Below, one piece after another: positions 17,801 through 28,520 of a stretch of 64,000 nucleotides of DNA (position 1 is its first letter; the number at the start of each line of letters is the position of its first letter). Source of the stretch: Trichlorobacter thiogenes (lineage in GTDB: Bacteria; Desulfobacterota; Desulfuromonadia; Geobacterales; Pseudopelobacteraceae). Below the pieces are notes generated by a model, which saw only the letters and a list, made by a program, of their open reading frames with translations, ran no database searches and was not told where the DNA came from. The stretch lies in assembly GCF_900167465.1 (NCBI RefSeq), contig NZ_FUWR01000002.1:124001-188000 (forward strand), written 5' to 3'. Position numbers and translations under genes: made by a program.

Positions 17801-19429
17801 ATGGTTCACCTGTCAAACATCACCAAACAGCATGGCTCGCAGGTCCTGTTCCGCGATGCCTCATTCCAGATCCTGCCCGGTTCCCGTACCGGTCTGGTCG
17901 GCCCCAATGGCGCTGGCAAGACCACTATCTTCCGGATTATTACCGGTGAAGAAGAGGCTGATAGCGGCGATATGACCTGCGCCAAGCGGACCACCATCGG
18001 CTATTTTTCCCAGGATGTGGGGGATATGTCCGGCAGAAGCGCGCTGGAAGAGGTGATGGCCGGATCAGCCGAGACCATGCGTCTGGCTGGTGAGCTGAAG
18101 GAGATGGAGGCAGCCATGTGTGAGCCCCAGTCTGATGATGAGTTGGCCTCCCTGCTGGATCGTTACGGTGTGGCACAGGAAGAGTTTGAACACCGTGGTG
18201 GCTATGATCTGGACACCCGCGCCCAGACCGTGCTGACCGGCTTAGGCGTCGGGCCGGACCGTTTCAATCATCCGGTGGAGTCCTTCTCCGGTGGTTGGAA
18301 GATGCGGATCGCCCTGGCCAAGATCCTGACTTTGAAGCCGGATGTGCTGCTGCTGGACGAGCCCACCAACCACCTGGATGTGGAGTCGATCGTCTGGCTG
18401 GAGGAATGGCTGGCTGACACCTTTGATGGTGCCCTGCTGATGACCAGCCACGATCGGGACTTTATGAACCGGATCGTGACCCGCATCGTAGAGGTGGCCA
18501 ACAAGACCGTCACCACCTATGGCGGCAATTATGATTTCTACGAGAAAGAGCGTGAGATCAGGCATGAACAGCTGCTGGCCAGCCACAAGCGGCAACAGGA
18601 TATGCTGGCCAAGGAAGAGGAGTTCATAGCCCGCTTTGCAGCCCGGGCCTCCCACGCAGCCCAGGTGCAGTCACGGGTCAAGAAGATTGATAAGATCGAG
18701 CGGATCGAGATTCCTGCTGAAGAACGGACTGTCCGTTTTGATTTTGCCGAACCGCCCCGCAGCGGCGATGATGTGGTGGTGATGGACAATCTGGCAAAAG
18801 AATGGCCTCTGCCCGATGGCGGTGTTAAGCCGGTCTTTTCCGGGGTCAGCGGTATTATCAAGCGCCAGAGCAAGATTGCGGTGGTGGGGGTGAACGGCGC
18901 CGGTAAATCCACCTTCCTGAAGGTGCTGGCCGGTCAGACTGAGCCCACGGGTGGTACGGTAGCTTTGGGTGCCAATGTGGAGCTGGGCTATTTCAGTCAG
19001 CATGCCATGGAGGTTCTTGACCCGAAAAAGAGCATCTTTGAGACGGTGCAGGATACGCTCCCGCTGGCCAACCGTGGGGTAATCATGAACCTGCTGGGGG
19101 CCTTCCTGTTCTCCGGCGATGCCGTTGATAAAAAGATTGAAAACCTCTCCGGTGGTGAGAAGAGCCGGGTGGTGCTGGCAACCCTGCTGGCTAGGCCGAT
19201 CAACTTTCTGATCCTTGACGAACCGACCAACCACCTGGATATCCGCTCACGGGAGATGCTGCTGAATGCCCTGCAGAACTTTACCGGCACCGTGATGCTG
19301 GTCAGCCACGACCGCCACTTCCTGCGCTGTCTGGTGGATCGGGTGATTGAGGTGGATCACGGCGAGATGCGGCCCTATGAAGGGAATTACGAATACTACC
19401 TGGAGAAGTCACACCACTTTGCCCATTAA
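17801..19429 (+). CDS. ABC-F family ATPase (ribosome-associated type)
   Basis: The 542-residue protein has two ABC ATPase domains in one chain and no membrane spans. Walker A is GPNGAGKTT in the first and GVNGAGKST in the second; the signature segments are SFSGGWKMRIALAK and LSGGEKSRV; Walker B with LLLDEPTNHLD occurs in both. The linker between the domains (about 240-320) is charged and helical, as in ABC-F proteins that enter the ribosomal E site. Uup/YbiT-like translation factors are the closest type; the exact subgroup is not assigned. It follows the helicase by 21 bases, so both RNA- or ribosome-acting proteins may be co-expressed. Confidence 0.9.
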   Translation: MVHLSNITKQHGSQVLFRDASFQILPGSRTGLVGPNGAGKTTIFRIITGEEEADSGDMTCAKRTTIGYFSQDVGDMSGRSALEEVMAGSAETMRLAGELKEMEAAMCEPQSDDELASLLDRYGVAQEEFEHRGGYDLDTRAQTVLTGLGVGPDRFNHPVESFSGGWKMRIALAKILTLKPDVLLLDEPTNHLDVESIVWLEEWLADTFDGALLMTSHDRDFMNRIVTRIVEVANKTVTTYGGNYDFYEKEREIRHEQLLASHKRQQDMLAKEEEFIARFAARASHAAQVQSRVKKIDKIERIEIPAEERTVRFDFAEPPRSGDDVVVMDNLAKEWPLPDGGVKPVFSGVSGIIKRQSKIAVVGVNGAGKSTFLKVLAGQTEPTGGTVALGANVELGYFSQHAMEVLDPKKSIFETVQDTLPLANRGVIMNLLGAFLFSGDAVDKKIENLSGGEKSRVVLATLLARPINFLILDEPTNHLDIRSREMLLNALQNFTGTVMLVSHDRHFLRCLVDRVIEVDHGEMRPYEGNYEYYLEKSHHFAH

Positions 19430-19433
19430 CGAT

Positions 19434-19459
19434 AAAGCCCGCTTTCGCGGGCTTTTCTG
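19434..19459. terminator. bidirectional terminator between convergent genes
   Basis: AAAGCCCGC, loop TTTC, GCGGGCTTT then TTCT. It sits 4 bases after the ABC-F stop and just past the end of the convergent DUF815 gene, with an A-run on the other side for minus-strand use. Confidence 0.85.
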
Positions 19460-19463
19460 TTTC

Positions 19464-20354
19464 TCAGGCAGGCAGCAGGAATTTACCCACGTAGTTCTTG
19501 GAAAACTGATAGGCGGTGCGTCCGCAGCGTTTGCTCTTTTCTTGTGACCACTGGATCGCCTCCCGCTCCAGTTCCTTGGTCCAGGGGATCTCTACCTTGC
19601 GGTCACGGGCCTCGCGGCTGATGCTGAGCCGGACTGCATCAATGTAGCGATCCTGTGAAAAGGCGTAGAAAGCGACCCAGAGGCCAAAGCGGTCAGACAG
19701 GGAGACCTTTTCCTCCATCGCCTCGCTCTGCTGCAGCTCGCCACGTACAAACTTACCGCCAATATGATCAGACTCATACTCAGGCAGCAGGTGGCGACGG
19801 TTGGAGGTGACGTAGATCAGCACGTTTTCCGGCGGTGAGTAGACCGAGCCATCCAGGGCGCTCTTGAGCATCTTGTAGCTGAGTTCCCCCACCTCAAAGG
19901 TCAGGTCATCGCAGAGCAGGATGAAGCGGTAGGGCTGATTTTCTACGGCGCTGAAGATCTCGGACAGATAGATCAGATCTTCTTTTTCAATCTGAATGAC
20001 CCGCAACCCTTCCGGGGCAAATTTGTTCATCAGCGCCTTGACCAGTGATGATTTGCCGGTACCCCGCGAACCCCACAACAGGGCGTTGTTGGCAGGCAGT
20101 CCCAGCAGGAACTGGCGGGTATTGTGCATCATGGTTGCTTTCTGCTCATCCACCCCCAGCAGTTCTTCCATGGTGGTGGTGTCGGTCACCCGCACCGCCT
20201 CCAGGTAGCCTGAAAAGGAGTGGCGGCGCCAGTTGGCAGCGTAGCAGGTAGACCAGTCAATCGGCGCAACAGCGCGGGGCAGCAGCATCTCAACGGAACT
20301 CAAGACCCGCTCCAGGCGGGCAACTACTTCAGGTTTCAGGTTAAACATAATCAT
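19464..20354 (-). CDS. DUF815 family AAA-type ATPase
   Basis: This 296-residue P-loop protein of the DUF815 family has Walker A GSRGTGKSS (about residue 95) and Walker B-like FILLCDDLTFE. It also has the family-typical IYVTSNRRHLLPE segment (sensor-1 Asn) and the Arg-rich SLSDRFGLWV. The family is predicted to be an AAA+ ATPase of unknown target. The start ATG lies 17 bases from the hairpin that ends the fumarase transcript, so this gene needs its own promoter or read-through. No regulatory site was identified. Confidence 0.85.
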   Translation of the reverse strand: MIMFNLKPEVVARLERVLSSVEMLLPRAVAPIDWSTCYAANWRRHSFSGYLEAVRVTDTTTMEELLGVDEQKATMMHNTRQFLLGLPANNALLWGSRGTGKSSLVKALMNKFAPEGLRVIQIEKEDLIYLSEIFSAVENQPYRFILLCDDLTFEVGELSYKMLKSALDGSVYSPPENVLIYVTSNRRHLLPEYESDHIGGKFVRGELQQSEAMEEKVSLSDRFGLWVAFYAFSQDRYIDAVRLSISREARDRKVEIPWTKELEREAIQWSQEKSKRCGRTAYQFSKNYVGKFLLPA

Positions 20355-20372
20355 CTCACTTTTGATTGATAT

Positions 20373-20403
20373 AAAAGAGCCCCCGGTTCATCACCGGGGG
20401 CTC
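20373..20403 (-). terminator. rho-independent terminator of the fumarase gene
   Basis: An 11-bp perfect stem (GAGCCCCCGGT and its complement) with a 5-base loop, followed on the minus strand by TTTTAT. It lies 25 bases after the fumarase stop. Confidence 0.9.
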
Positions 20404-20428
20404 GGTGTTACCTATATACAACTTGATC

Positions 20429-22057
20429 CTACAGGCCTAACTGCTTGAAGAAGTCATTCCCTTTATCATCAACCAGAATAAAGGCAGGGAAGTTCTCCAC
20501 TTCAATCTTCCAGACCGCTTCCATCCCCAGTTCAGGGAAGTCAATGCACTCAACCTTCTTGATGTTTTCGTCAGCCAGGATGGCCGCCGGGCCGCCGATG
20601 GAGCCCAGGTAGAAGCCGCCGTGCTTCTGACAGGCGTCGGTGACCTGCTGGCTACGGTTACCTTTGGCGATCATGATCATGGAGCCGCCGTTGGCCTGCA
20701 GCAGGTCAACGTAGGAGTCCATCCGACCGGCAGTGGTGGGGCCGAAGGAGCCAGAGGGCTTGCCTGCCGGGGTCTTGGCCGGGCCAGCGTAGTAGATCGG
20801 GTAGTTTTTGAGGTAGTCAGGCAGCGGCTTGCCGGAGTCCAGGATCTCTTTGAACTTGGCGTGGGCGATGTCACGACCAACCACGATGGTGCCGTTCAGC
20901 AGCAGTGCATCACCAACCTTAAGGCCGGATAGCTCCTTCAGGGTCTCAGCCAGAGGCTTGGACAGGTCAATCTTATGGCCATGCTCATGCTTGGCCATCC
21001 GGTACTGCTCTGGCAGCAGACGACCTGGATCGCGGTCCAGCTGCTCAATGAACAGGCCGTCCTTGGTGATTTTTGCCTTCAGGTTACGGTCTGCGGAGCA
21101 GGAAACAGCCATGCCAACCGGGCAGGAAGCACCGTGGCGGGGCAGGCGGATTACGCGGACATCATGGGCAAAGTACTTGCCGCCGAACTGTGCGCCGATC
21201 CCCAGCTTCTGGGCAGCGGTCAGCAGTTTTGCTTCCAGTTCTACGTCGCGGAAGGCCTGGCCGTGGGCATTGCCTTCGGTGGGCAGTCCATCAATATCAC
21301 GGGCAGTGGCCAGCTTGACGGTCTTCATGCAGGCATCAGCAGAGGTGCCGCCGATCACAAAGGCGATATGGTAGGGAGGGCAGGCAGCGGTGCCCAGGTA
21401 TTTCATCTTCTCAATCAGGTACTTCTCCAGCTTGTCAGGGGTCAAGAGCGCCTTGGTCTCCTGATACAGCATGGTCTTGTTGGCAGAACCGCCACCTTTG
21501 GCCATGAACAGGAACTTGTAATAATCACCGCTGGTGGCCATGATATCGATCTGGGCTGGCAGGTTGGTGCCGGTGTTGACTTCGTCATACATATTCAGGG
21601 CAACGGTCTGGGAGTAGCGTAGGTTCTCTTCGGTATAGGTCTTGTAGACCCCTTTGGAGATAAACTCTTCGTCATTGCCACCGGTCCAGATCTGCTGGCC
21701 TTTCTTGGCAACCACGGTTGCGGTGCCGGTATCCTGGCAGAGGGGCAGTTCAAACTTGGCAGAAACCATGGCGTTACGCAGGAAGGCCAGCGCAACCCCT
21801 TTATCGTTCTGGGATGCCTCAGGATCAGCCAGAATCTTGGCAACCTGCTCATTGTGGCTGGGGCGTAGCAGGAAGGAGAGGTCCTTCATGGCCTGGTTAG
21901 CCAGCACGGTCAGTGCCTCAGGATCAACCTTGACCACCGGCTTGCCGTCAAATTCTGCAACGGAGACATACTTCTCCGAACCCTCAATCTTGTAGTAGTT
22001 GGTCTCATCCTTGCCAAGTGGGAACGGCTCCTGATACACGAACGGTTTGGTTGACAT
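20429..22057 (-). CDS. fum: fumarate hydratase, class I (iron-sulfur)
   Basis: The 542-residue enzyme is a class I [4Fe-4S] fumarase (fumarate plus water to L-malate, TCA cycle). N-terminal and C-terminal Fe-S hydro-lyase domains are joined in one chain, as in FumA/FumB. Visible family segments include [12 protein letters not shown], with a cluster Cys, [16 protein letters not shown], and the C-terminal [14 protein letters not shown]. The start is the ATG at 22057, preceded by AAAGGAG. An upstream in-frame ATG adds 25 residues unlike the family and covers the likely promoter. It is monocistronic, between its own promoter and a strong terminator. Confidence 0.93.
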   Translation of the reverse strand: MSTKPFVYQEPFPLGKDETNYYKIEGSEKYVSVAEFDGKPVVKVDPEALTVLANQAMKDLSFLLRPSHNEQVAKILADPEASQNDKGVALAFLRNAMVSAKFELPLCQDTGTATVVAKKGQQIWTGGNDEEFISKGVYKTYTEENLRYSQTVALNMYDEVNTGTNLPAQIDIMATSGDYYKFLFMAKGGGSANKTMLYQETKALLTPDKLEKYLIEKMKYLGTAACPPYHIAFVIGGTSADACMKTVKLATARDIDGLPTEGNAHGQAFRDVELEAKLLTAAQKLGIGAQFGGKYFAHDVRVIRLPRHGASCPVGMAVSCSADRNLKAKITKDGLFIEQLDRDPGRLLPEQYRMAKHEHGHKIDLSKPLAETLKELSGLKVGDALLLNGTIVVGRDIAHAKFKEILDSGKPLPDYLKNYPIYYAGPAKTPAGKPSGSFGPTTAGRMDSYVDLLQANGGSMIMIAKGNRSQQVTDACQKHGGFYLGSIGGPAAILADENIKKVECIDFPELGMEAVWKIEVENFPAFILVDDKGNDFFKQLGL

Positions 22058-22102
22058 GCGTAAAACTCCTTTCGATAGAAGGTTCGGAACAATGTCCGAT
22101 AG

Positions 22103-22132
22103 TGTATACAAAATCTTCGGCATAGTATGCAA
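22103..22132 (-). promoter_or_regulatory. candidate sigma-70 promoter of the fumarase gene
   Basis: On the minus strand TTGCAT, an 18-base spacer and TATACA lie about 45 bases upstream of the chosen start. No strong competing hexamers were seen. Confidence 0.5.
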
Positions 22133-22169
22133 AACAGCGGTTTTTGTCGAGTGCTAAGTTGTCAGTATC

Positions 22170-22194
22170 AAAGTTGACTCAAATAGTCCTGTAT
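22170..22194. promoter_or_regulatory. IscR/Rrf2-like palindrome over the cysE promoter
   Basis: GACT-N5-AGTC with flanks that agree with about 21 of 25 positions of the E. coli IscR type 1 consensus recalled from the literature (ATASYYGACTRWWWYAGTCRRSTAT). It overlaps the TTGACT -35 element (22174-22179). An Rrf2-family regulator bound here would block cysE transcription. The regulator gene is not in the window. Confidence 0.5.
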
Positions 22195-22202
22195 GGTAGC
22201 CT
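22174..22202 (+). promoter_or_regulatory. candidate promoter of cysE
   Basis: TTGACT, a 17-base spacer and a weak -10 TAGCCT, 33 bases upstream of the cysE ATG. A weak -10 under a palindromic operator is typical of a regulated promoter. Confidence 0.45.
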
Positions 22203-22235
22203 GAAAACTGTACCTGTGCCGAATAAGGGGGTTTT

Positions 22236-22925
22236 ATGTTCAATCAGATGCGTGATGACATCAACTCGGTCTTTGACCGCGATCCGGCAGCCCGTAGTAC
22301 CCTTGAGGTGCTGGTCTGCTATCCTGGTCTGCATGCGGTCTGGCTGCACCGGATTGCCCACTGGTTCTGGAGGCAGGAACTGTTTTTTCTGGGACGTTTT
22401 GTCTCCCAGTTTTCCCGCTTTGTGACCGGGATTGAGATTCACCCCGGCGCAAAGATCGGCAAACGGTTTTTCATTGACCACGGCATGGGGGTGGTAATCG
22501 GCGAGACAGCCGAGATCGGTGATGATGTCACGATCTATCATGGGGTGACGCTGGGTGGCGTTACCTGGGATAAGGTCAAGCGCCACCCGACCCTGGAAGA
22601 TAAGGTAGTGATCGGTTCCGGGGCCAAGGTGCTGGGGCCGTTTACGGTGGGGCGGGGTGCCAGGATCGGTTCTAATTCGGTGGTGGTAAAAGAGGTGCCC
22701 CCCAACGCAACGGTGGTGGGGATTCCCGGCAAAATCGTCCTGGCGCCTGAAGCGGCAAAGGAAGGACGACCTGATCTTGAGCATGGCAAGATGCCTGACC
22801 CATCAGCCACGGCCATCGCCTGTCTGTTTGATCAGCTAAAGGGGCTGGAACAGAAGTACGACAGTCTGCAGAAAGAACATGAAGCGCTGAGAAAACAGCT
22901 GGTTGACGCAACCCCTAAATCATGA
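22236..22925 (+). CDS. cysE: serine O-acetyltransferase
   Basis: The 229-residue enzyme transfers acetyl from acetyl-CoA to L-serine, the committed step of cysteine synthesis. The N-terminal helical part (about 1-65) is followed by left-handed beta-helix hexapeptide repeats with family motifs [27 protein letters not shown] and [11 protein letters not shown]; the catalytic Asp-His pair lies in IDHGMG. The C-terminal 35 residues form a coiled-coil-like tail. It is slightly shorter than the E. coli enzyme and resembles the EpsC type. ATG 22236 follows AAGGGGG. The lpxC gene begins 12 bases after the stop, likely as one transcript. A palindrome over the promoter suggests control by iron-sulfur or sulfur status. 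Confidence 0.93.
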   Translation: MFNQMRDDINSVFDRDPAARSTLEVLVCYPGLHAVWLHRIAHWFWRQELFFLGRFVSQFSRFVTGIEIHPGAKIGKRFFIDHGMGVVIGETAEIGDDVTIYHGVTLGGVTWDKVKRHPTLEDKVVIGSGAKVLGPFTVGRGARIGSNSVVVKEVPPNATVVGIPGKIVLAPEAAKEGRPDLEHGKMPDPSATAIACLFDQLKGLEQKYDSLQKEHEALRKQLVDATPKS

Positions 22926-22937
22926 GATAACCCAGCC

Positions 22938-23765
22938 ATGATCAAACGACAGACCACCATCAACCGTATCTTCAAGCTTTCCGGCATCGGCCTGCATTCT
23001 GGCCATCCGGTCAATCTGGAATTCCTGCCCCGCCGCGAACAGGGGATTGTCTTTGTGTTGAACGGCGTGCAGATTCCGGCCCGCTTTGATCAGGTTGCCG
23101 ATACCCGCCTTTCAACCCTGATCGCCAGGGATGGTGCTGCTGTTTCCACCATTGAGCACCTGATGGCAGCCTTTTACTACGCCGGTGTTACCAATTGTCT
23201 GGTCTATATTGATGGGCCGGAAGTGCCGATTCTGGATGGTTCTGCCTGGGAGTTCTATCAGGGGATGTGGAAGGCCGGGGTCTATGAATTTCCTGAAGAG
23301 CAGATCTATCTGAAGGTGCTTAAAAATGTGGAAGCAAGTCACGGCGATGCCTGGGTGCGGATCAAGCCGCTGAATACCCTGGATATCACCATGACGATTG
23401 AATTCCGCCAACCGGTGGGCCTGCAGCGCCGCCGGGTTTCAGATGTGGAAAACGCCTTTTCGATTCTCAACTCCCGCACCTTTACCATGTTGGAAGAGAT
23501 TGAGGCGATCAAGAAAATGGGGCTGGCCAAGGGTGGTTCACTGGATAATGCGGTGGTGGTGGGTGAGGATGAGGTGCTGAATCCGCAAGGGCTGCGGTAT
23601 CGTAAAGAGCTGGTCAACCACAAGATTCTGGATCTGATCGGTGATCTCTATACCAGTGGTTACCGGATTCTGGGTAAGGTGGAGGCCCACAAGACCGGCC
23701 ATCACCTGAATAACCTGCTTTTGAAACAACTCTTCTCTGATCCTGCCAACTATCAGATTTACTGA
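22938..23765 (+). CDS. lpxC: UDP-3-O-acyl-N-acetylglucosamine deacetylase (LpxC)
   Basis: This 275-residue zinc deacetylase carries out the committed step of lipid A synthesis. The residues expected for LpxC are present: catalytic Glu and zinc His in TIEHLMAAFYYAG, the NAPEIPI-like segment DGPEVPILDGSA, SRTFTMLEEIEAI, the zinc pair His and Asp in NHKILDLIGDLY, and the last catalytic His in AHKTGHHLNN. It is about 30 residues shorter than the E. coli protein, mainly in loops, but no key residue is missing. It probably shares the cysE transcript. Its stop overlaps the end of the convergent AsmA-like gene by 7 bases. Confidence 0.92.
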   Translation: MIKRQTTINRIFKLSGIGLHSGHPVNLEFLPRREQGIVFVLNGVQIPARFDQVADTRLSTLIARDGAAVSTIEHLMAAFYYAGVTNCLVYIDGPEVPILDGSAWEFYQGMWKAGVYEFPEEQIYLKVLKNVEASHGDAWVRIKPLNTLDITMTIEFRQPVGLQRRRVSDVENAFSILNSRTFTMLEEIEAIKKMGLAKGGSLDNAVVVGEDEVLNPQGLRYRKELVNHKILDLIGDLYTSGYRILGKVEAHKTGHHLNNLLLKQLFSDPANYQIY

Positions 23766-26700
23766 TTTTGCACTTCTCCGGCCTTGGGCCGTTCTTTCTG
23801 ATTACCTAAAATAACCTCGCCACTGTCGGTGAAGAGTCGTACCGGCAGTTCAAAGACCCGTCTGAAGATATCCAGTGTGCCTTTTGCCATGGTCTTGACC
23901 GGGATGGCCGTAACCTCCGGGTTTTCCCAGCTCCCTTTGGCTTCAAAGTAAGTGGTGATCAGGCTGCCGTCGCCACCGCTTAATATCCAGCCCACCACCG
24001 GAATCCGGCTGACAATCCGGTCAACGGTCTGCAGCGGCTGTACCCCGATCAGCATATCCAGTGTCTCTTTGACAATGTCGATGGTGCCAACGGTGGTGAC
24101 ATGCATGACGTTGCTGTCGATGAAAAAGTCCTGGGTGGTCAGGATGCCATTTTTGATGCCGATGCTGGCGGTGATCTGGTTAAACGGCATGCCATCGCGG
24201 GCCATGTCAGGCAGGCTGAAACTGAGCAGTTGCGAGACATTCAGGATTGAGATTACCTTGGAAAGGGAGTTGAAGCGTTTCAAGGTGCCACGTTCCACCT
24301 TCAGGGTGATAGCTCCACTGGCAGTTTTTTTGATCTCATCAAGCTGGTCGCCGTTGGCACTCAGTCGCCCTTTTACGGTTGTCAACCCCCGTACTTCCTT
24401 GCCGATACCAAGGATTTGCAGCAGTTCTCCGGCCTTGGCCTGTTCAAGCAGGAACGAGAGATCCCATTTGGGGGCCTGCCCTTCTGTCCGTGCCAGTTGT
24501 CCGTTTAGTGAGATTTTGCCTCCGAAAATACCGGCGCTTAATCCCTGTAGTTTTAACAGTCCATCTTCATTTTTAAGGAAAGCAGATAGTTTGCTGAAAC
24601 TGCTGGAACGGTAGTTGCCAGCCTCGGCGGTCAGGTGCGCCTGTAGTTTGAACGGTGTTGCTGTTTTCTGTTGTGCCCCCGGCTGAGCAGTACGAGCCGG
24701 TGCTATCAGTGGAATCACCTCTTCCAGATCCAGATAGGTGGCAGCAATCCGAAGGTTTGCATCAGGTACACCTGTTGTCCGAATAGTACCTGATGCACTG
24801 AAGATGGTTTTGGGAAGTTTTCCGGTGATATTGCGGATTGTCAGTAGTCCGTCACGGAGCGCCAGGTGGGTGCTGAACTGTCTGATTTTTTGCGGCTTTT
24901 CAGAGGCTGGTAGTCCAAAATCAACCGGGTTCAGTTCTGGTGATGAGGCAAACAGTTCTGCCTCGGGATTTTTCAGACTGACAATCCTGCCTTTGATATG
25001 AAGAGGCGTGCTGCCGTAGCGGATGGCCATATGCGAGGTCTCAAGGGAGTTGCCCTTGAAGGTGATCTGGGTGGAGACGTCACTAACCGGGGCGTATTTG
25101 GGGTGAGGCTTGAGTGAAAAAGCAGTCAGTTTAACCGTGCCTGAAAACAGCATGGAGCTGATACTGCGTGGGTCTCCTGCACCGCCCAGATGTGCCTGGA
25201 CACCCCCTTTTAGCTGATACTGCGGCCAGTCAGTCAGTATCGGCAGATGCTGATCCAGTTGGAATTGGTTGGTTTCAATGGCAAAAGAAAGGTTCGGAAC
25301 AGTGCCGCTGTAACGTAACAGACCGTTGCCGGATAGTTTTAGCGGCGATAGCAGGTAGGAAAAAGAGGTGAATCTGGTTGCGTCTTTGCCCAGTACAGCA
25401 CTGAAGGTAAGTGAGTTTGCCATGCCGGCCGGTTTTTTGACCAGTGCCGGGTACTGGTATGCAGCACTGGACAGAAGCCATTCGCCAGCCAGGCGATAGG
25501 CCGTGCTGGGGCCGTCCCCCTGTAACTTCATGGTGGTGTTATTCCCCTCAAAATGCAAGAGCTCGGCACCGGCATGTGCTGCCAGCCAGGCAACTTCCGC
25601 AGGCTTAGGGGTGATCGCCATGGTAAAGGGGTAAAAGGAGGGGACTCCTTCGGTTGCATATTCCGTGATCGTGCCATCCAGCGTAAAAGGGGAACCACCA
25701 AAACTGCCACTCATACCGATCAGGTTGAAGTTGCGCCCCTTCATCTCAAGGGTGCCCTTGATCTGTTTAAAGGTTGGTGTCTTTTCGCCATACTGAATAG
25801 AGGCTTTATCTGCAGTGCCACTGATATAGAGTGTATTGGCATTATCACCAATACCAAACCGGGCCAGTTGCGAGATCCGTCCGTTCAGGGTCCCGGTGGT
25901 CAGTTTAAAGATACCACCTCTGATCTTGTGTTCAATAAAGTCGGCTGTGTCATCGGCAATGATCCCAAACGGGATGTAACTTTTGACACGGGTATAGTCA
26001 AAGGATTCTGAAGCTGCCTTCACGGTGATGAGAGGATCATTGCCGTTCAAATCGCTAAGTTTTACCACGCCCTTGATATCAAAACCATCCACGCTGAGCT
26101 GAACCGCTGACATATCAAGCAGGGTTGGTGTCCACTTCATATCAACCGAAAGTTGCAGCTGTTTGGGAGCGACGTTGCCATGAAATATCTTGGGCCAGTT
26201 CACGACAGGATTACGGGCCTTCAGCAACCCTTTGGCCTGCAGGTTTTGCCAACGCCCTTTTAACGTAAGGTTCAGGCTAAGTGTGCCACCGGGGGAAGGA
26301 AACGGTACATACTCCCCGACATACGGCCAGAAACGTCCGTATTCAAGCTGGTTCAGCTCGATTTTGGCATTAACATCTGACTGATGGAGCAGCTCTCCTG
26401 TCTTGGGCAGCTTGACAGAGCCAGAGGTCTGTATGGTGCCGGGGCTGCTGCCTTCAAGGGTGGCCCCCAGCTTGAAACTGCATTTTCTGCCACGGATCAG
26501 TTTATCCAGGCTCAGGTTGATGCCGGAGATCGTCAGGTTGGTACAGGTTTCATCCGTTGCCTGATCATGCCAGAACAGGGTGCCGTTACGCACCCGTACA
26601 CCTCGGGCCCTTAGGTCGTAGCTGTCTGCTGATGGTTTGAGCAGGTCATCAATATTCAGGGTGCCCTGTTCGTCGCGGCTAAGGGTCAGTCGGGCGCCAT

Positions 26701-27043
26701 CTATGACAATCTCACGTAGTTCAATTTTCTTTTGGAGCAGTGGCAGCAGGGCCAGACGGAAGGTAATCCGGTTGGCAGAGAGGAACTCTTGAGTGCTGTT
26801 CCGCTCTTGAACATAGAGGTCTTTGAAAGCAAATTCAGGTCCAAACATCCAGGAAAACTGGCTGTCTCCCAGGCGGACCTGACGGTTTAACTGCTTTTGT
26901 AACAGGGATATCAGCTGGGTTTGATAGTTGTTCAGATCAAGCAGGCGGGGCAGCAGGATCGACAGCCCCAGTGAAAAGGTGCCGGCGAGTATCAGCAACA
27001 GGATCAGCAGTTTGATGAATTTTGGTCGGGGCATGATCTGCAT
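23759..27043 (-). CDS. AsmA-family large periplasmic/inner-membrane protein
   Basis: This 1094-residue protein has one N-terminal membrane span (about 8-30) followed by a long beta-rich periplasmic region. Repeated short segments such as [17 protein letters not shown] near the start and [36 protein letters not shown] near the end are typical of AsmA/YhdP-type proteins. These form hydrophobic grooves that are thought to carry phospholipid to the outer membrane or affect its assembly. The start at 27043 or the ATG at 27034 are both possible. The gene lies 15 bases downstream of the CNNM-type gene, so they are probably co-transcribed. Confidence 0.85.
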   Translation of the reverse strand: MQIMPRPKFIKLLILLLILAGTFSLGLSILLPRLLDLNNYQTQLISLLQKQLNRQVRLGDSQFSWMFGPEFAFKDLYVQERNSTQEFLSANRITFRLALLPLLQKKIELREIVIDGARLTLSRDEQGTLNIDDLLKPSADSYDLRARGVRVRNGTLFWHDQATDETCTNLTISGINLSLDKLIRGRKCSFKLGATLEGSSPGTIQTSGSVKLPKTGELLHQSDVNAKIELNQLEYGRFWPYVGEYVPFPSPGGTLSLNLTLKGRWQNLQAKGLLKARNPVVNWPKIFHGNVAPKQLQLSVDMKWTPTLLDMSAVQLSVDGFDIKGVVKLSDLNGNDPLITVKAASESFDYTRVKSYIPFGIIADDTADFIEHKIRGGIFKLTTGTLNGRISQLARFGIGDNANTLYISGTADKASIQYGEKTPTFKQIKGTLEMKGRNFNLIGMSGSFGGSPFTLDGTITEYATEGVPSFYPFTMAITPKPAEVAWLAAHAGAELLHFEGNNTTMKLQGDGPSTAYRLAGEWLLSSAAYQYPALVKKPAGMANSLTFSAVLGKDATRFTSFSYLLSPLKLSGNGLLRYSGTVPNLSFAIETNQFQLDQHLPILTDWPQYQLKGGVQAHLGGAGDPRSISSMLFSGTVKLTAFSLKPHPKYAPVSDVSTQITFKGNSLETSHMAIRYGSTPLHIKGRIVSLKNPEAELFASSPELNPVDFGLPASEKPQKIRQFSTHLALRDGLLTIRNITGKLPKTIFSASGTIRTTGVPDANLRIAATYLDLEEVIPLIAPARTAQPGAQQKTATPFKLQAHLTAEAGNYRSSSFSKLSAFLKNEDGLLKLQGLSAGIFGGKISLNGQLARTEGQAPKWDLSFLLEQAKAGELLQILGIGKEVRGLTTVKGRLSANGDQLDEIKKTASGAITLKVERGTLKRFNSLSKVISILNVSQLLSFSLPDMARDGMPFNQITASIGIKNGILTTQDFFIDSNVMHVTTVGTIDIVKETLDMLIGVQPLQTVDRIVSRIPVVGWILSGGDGSLITTYFEAKGSWENPEVTAIPVKTMAKGTLDIFRRVFELPVRLFTDSGEVILGNQKERPKAGEVQNQ

Positions 27044-27058
27044 AGAGATGCGTACGGC

Positions 27059-28396
27059 TTACGCTTCGTCTGTTCCCGCTTGCGGGAGAGAGCTATCAGG
27101 CTGGGGCACAATAATCCGCACCTGCAGGACAGCGGTGCGGGTTACCTGTTCGCAGATCAGCCTGAAGCCGTTCCATTCCAGGCTTTCCCCCTGGATTGGC
27201 AGGTGTCCCAGTTCGTTCAGGACCAGACCGGCAACGGTTTCATACAGCGGCGCTTCTTCCAGCTTAATGCCCAAAGGTTCCTGCAGGTCAAAGATGGAGG
27301 CCAGTCCATCTGCCAGCCAGCTGCCGTCAGCCTGTTGTACCAGTTTGGCAGGCTCACCGGCGTCGTGTTCATCCTCTATTTCCCCCACCAGTTCTTCCAG
27401 CAGGTCTTCTGTGGTAACCAGGCCTGAGATACCGCCATATTCATCGACCACCAGCGCCATATGGTTGCGGGTACGCTGCATCTCTTTCAGAAGTTCGTTT
27501 ACCTTTTTACCTTCCGGCACAAAGACCGGTTGGCGCATAACCTGTTCAAGGTGGAGGTCTTCGCCTTTGACCAGTGCCCCCATGATGTCTTTATCGTGCA
27601 GTACACCAACAATCTCTTCAATGTCATTATGATAAACCGGATAGCGTGAGTATTGGGCTTCGAGAATGATCTTGACCAGCTCCTCCCTGCTCATTTGCAG
27701 CTCAAGGGCCACCATCCGGGTGCGGGGGACCATTACTTCACGAACGTAGGTATGGGTAAATTCAAAGACATTGCGAATATACTCATGCTCTGTTTCGCTG
27801 AAGACGCCGGTTTCATGTCCTTCTGAAACCATATGCTGTACCTCTTCGCGGGTAATGAATGCGTCCTGTTCACCCTTCAGTCCGATCAGATGCTGTACTG
27901 CCTTGCTCGATGAGGTGAGTATCAGGACGACTGGGGCGGTTAATCTGGCAATGATCTGCATCGGTCGTGCAAGGCTCAGGGCAACTTTGTCGGCGTACTG
28001 CAGGCCGATCGCTTTTGGCACCAGCTCTCCAATAATCAAGGAGACGTATGAAACGATGATGACGACAGTTAATGCAGCCAAAGGTTCGGCAACTTTTTGC
28101 AGTACCGGCCATGGTTGCAGCAACAGGGCTGGGCGTAGGTGTTCAATGGCAACAATACCGCCAACGGTTGACGCGGCTGATCCGGCAACGGTAACGCCGA
28201 TCTGGATAACTGCCAGCAAGGGGTGTGGGTCTTTTTGAAACTGCTCGACGATTTCTGCCCGTTCGTCGCCATCAGCAACCAACTGAGCAATCCTGCCTTT
28301 GCGGATTGAGATAATGGCAAATTCCGCCATGGAGAAAAAACCGTTCAGGCCAATCAATAAGAGGATGACAATTAGTTCAAGGGTTACAGTATCCAT
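27059..28396 (-). CDS. CNNM/CorC-HlyC family membrane protein (DUF21-CBS-CorC_HlyC)
   Basis: The 445-residue protein has an N-terminal DUF21 membrane domain (about 1-190, with spans around 5-25, 60-80, 100-125 and 135-155). A CBS pair follows (about 215-340, opening [12 protein letters not shown] and including [25 protein letters not shown]). A C-terminal CorC_HlyC domain (about 355-435) completes it. This is the TlyC/YfjD-type architecture, linked to magnesium or sodium-coupled transport; the older hemolysin annotation should not be taken literally. It reads into the AsmA-like gene. The strong terminator at 28463-28493 separates it from the ribosomal operon upstream. Confidence 0.9.
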   Translation of the reverse strand: MDTVTLELIVILLLIGLNGFFSMAEFAIISIRKGRIAQLVADGDERAEIVEQFQKDPHPLLAVIQIGVTVAGSAASTVGGIVAIEHLRPALLLQPWPVLQKVAEPLAALTVVIIVSYVSLIIGELVPKAIGLQYADKVALSLARPMQIIARLTAPVVLILTSSSKAVQHLIGLKGEQDAFITREEVQHMVSEGHETGVFSETEHEYIRNVFEFTHTYVREVMVPRTRMVALELQMSREELVKIILEAQYSRYPVYHNDIEEIVGVLHDKDIMGALVKGEDLHLEQVMRQPVFVPEGKKVNELLKEMQRTRNHMALVVDEYGGISGLVTTEDLLEELVGEIEDEHDAGEPAKLVQQADGSWLADGLASIFDLQEPLGIKLEEAPLYETVAGLVLNELGHLPIQGESLEWNGFRLICEQVTRTAVLQVRIIVPQPDSSLPQAGTDEA

Positions 28397-28462
28397 AGCG
28401 CAGCTATTCTCCTCTGGAATAGCGTGAATGTCAACCGACTGAGGGGCTGTTTGTCGGCTTGT

Positions 28463-28493
28463 AACAAAAAAAGCCCGCCAATGGGCGGGCTTT
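28463..28493 (-). terminator. rho-independent terminator of the rpsF-rplI operon
   Basis: A 10-bp perfect stem AAAGCCCGCC/GGCGGGCTTT with a 4-base loop; the minus-strand transcript continues TTTTGTT. It lies 28 bases after the rplI stop. Confidence 0.92.
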
Positions 28494-28520
28494 GGGGGGC
28501 ATTTCTACGGTAAAACGCTA

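Noticed and set aside
20429-22132. Longer fumarase start at 22132
   Set aside because: The extra 25 residues are not family-like and cover the likely promoter; AAAGGAG precedes the ATG at 22057.
27059-28396. Hemolysin
   Set aside because: DUF21-CBS-CorC_HlyC proteins carry that name historically; the architecture points to ion homeostasis.
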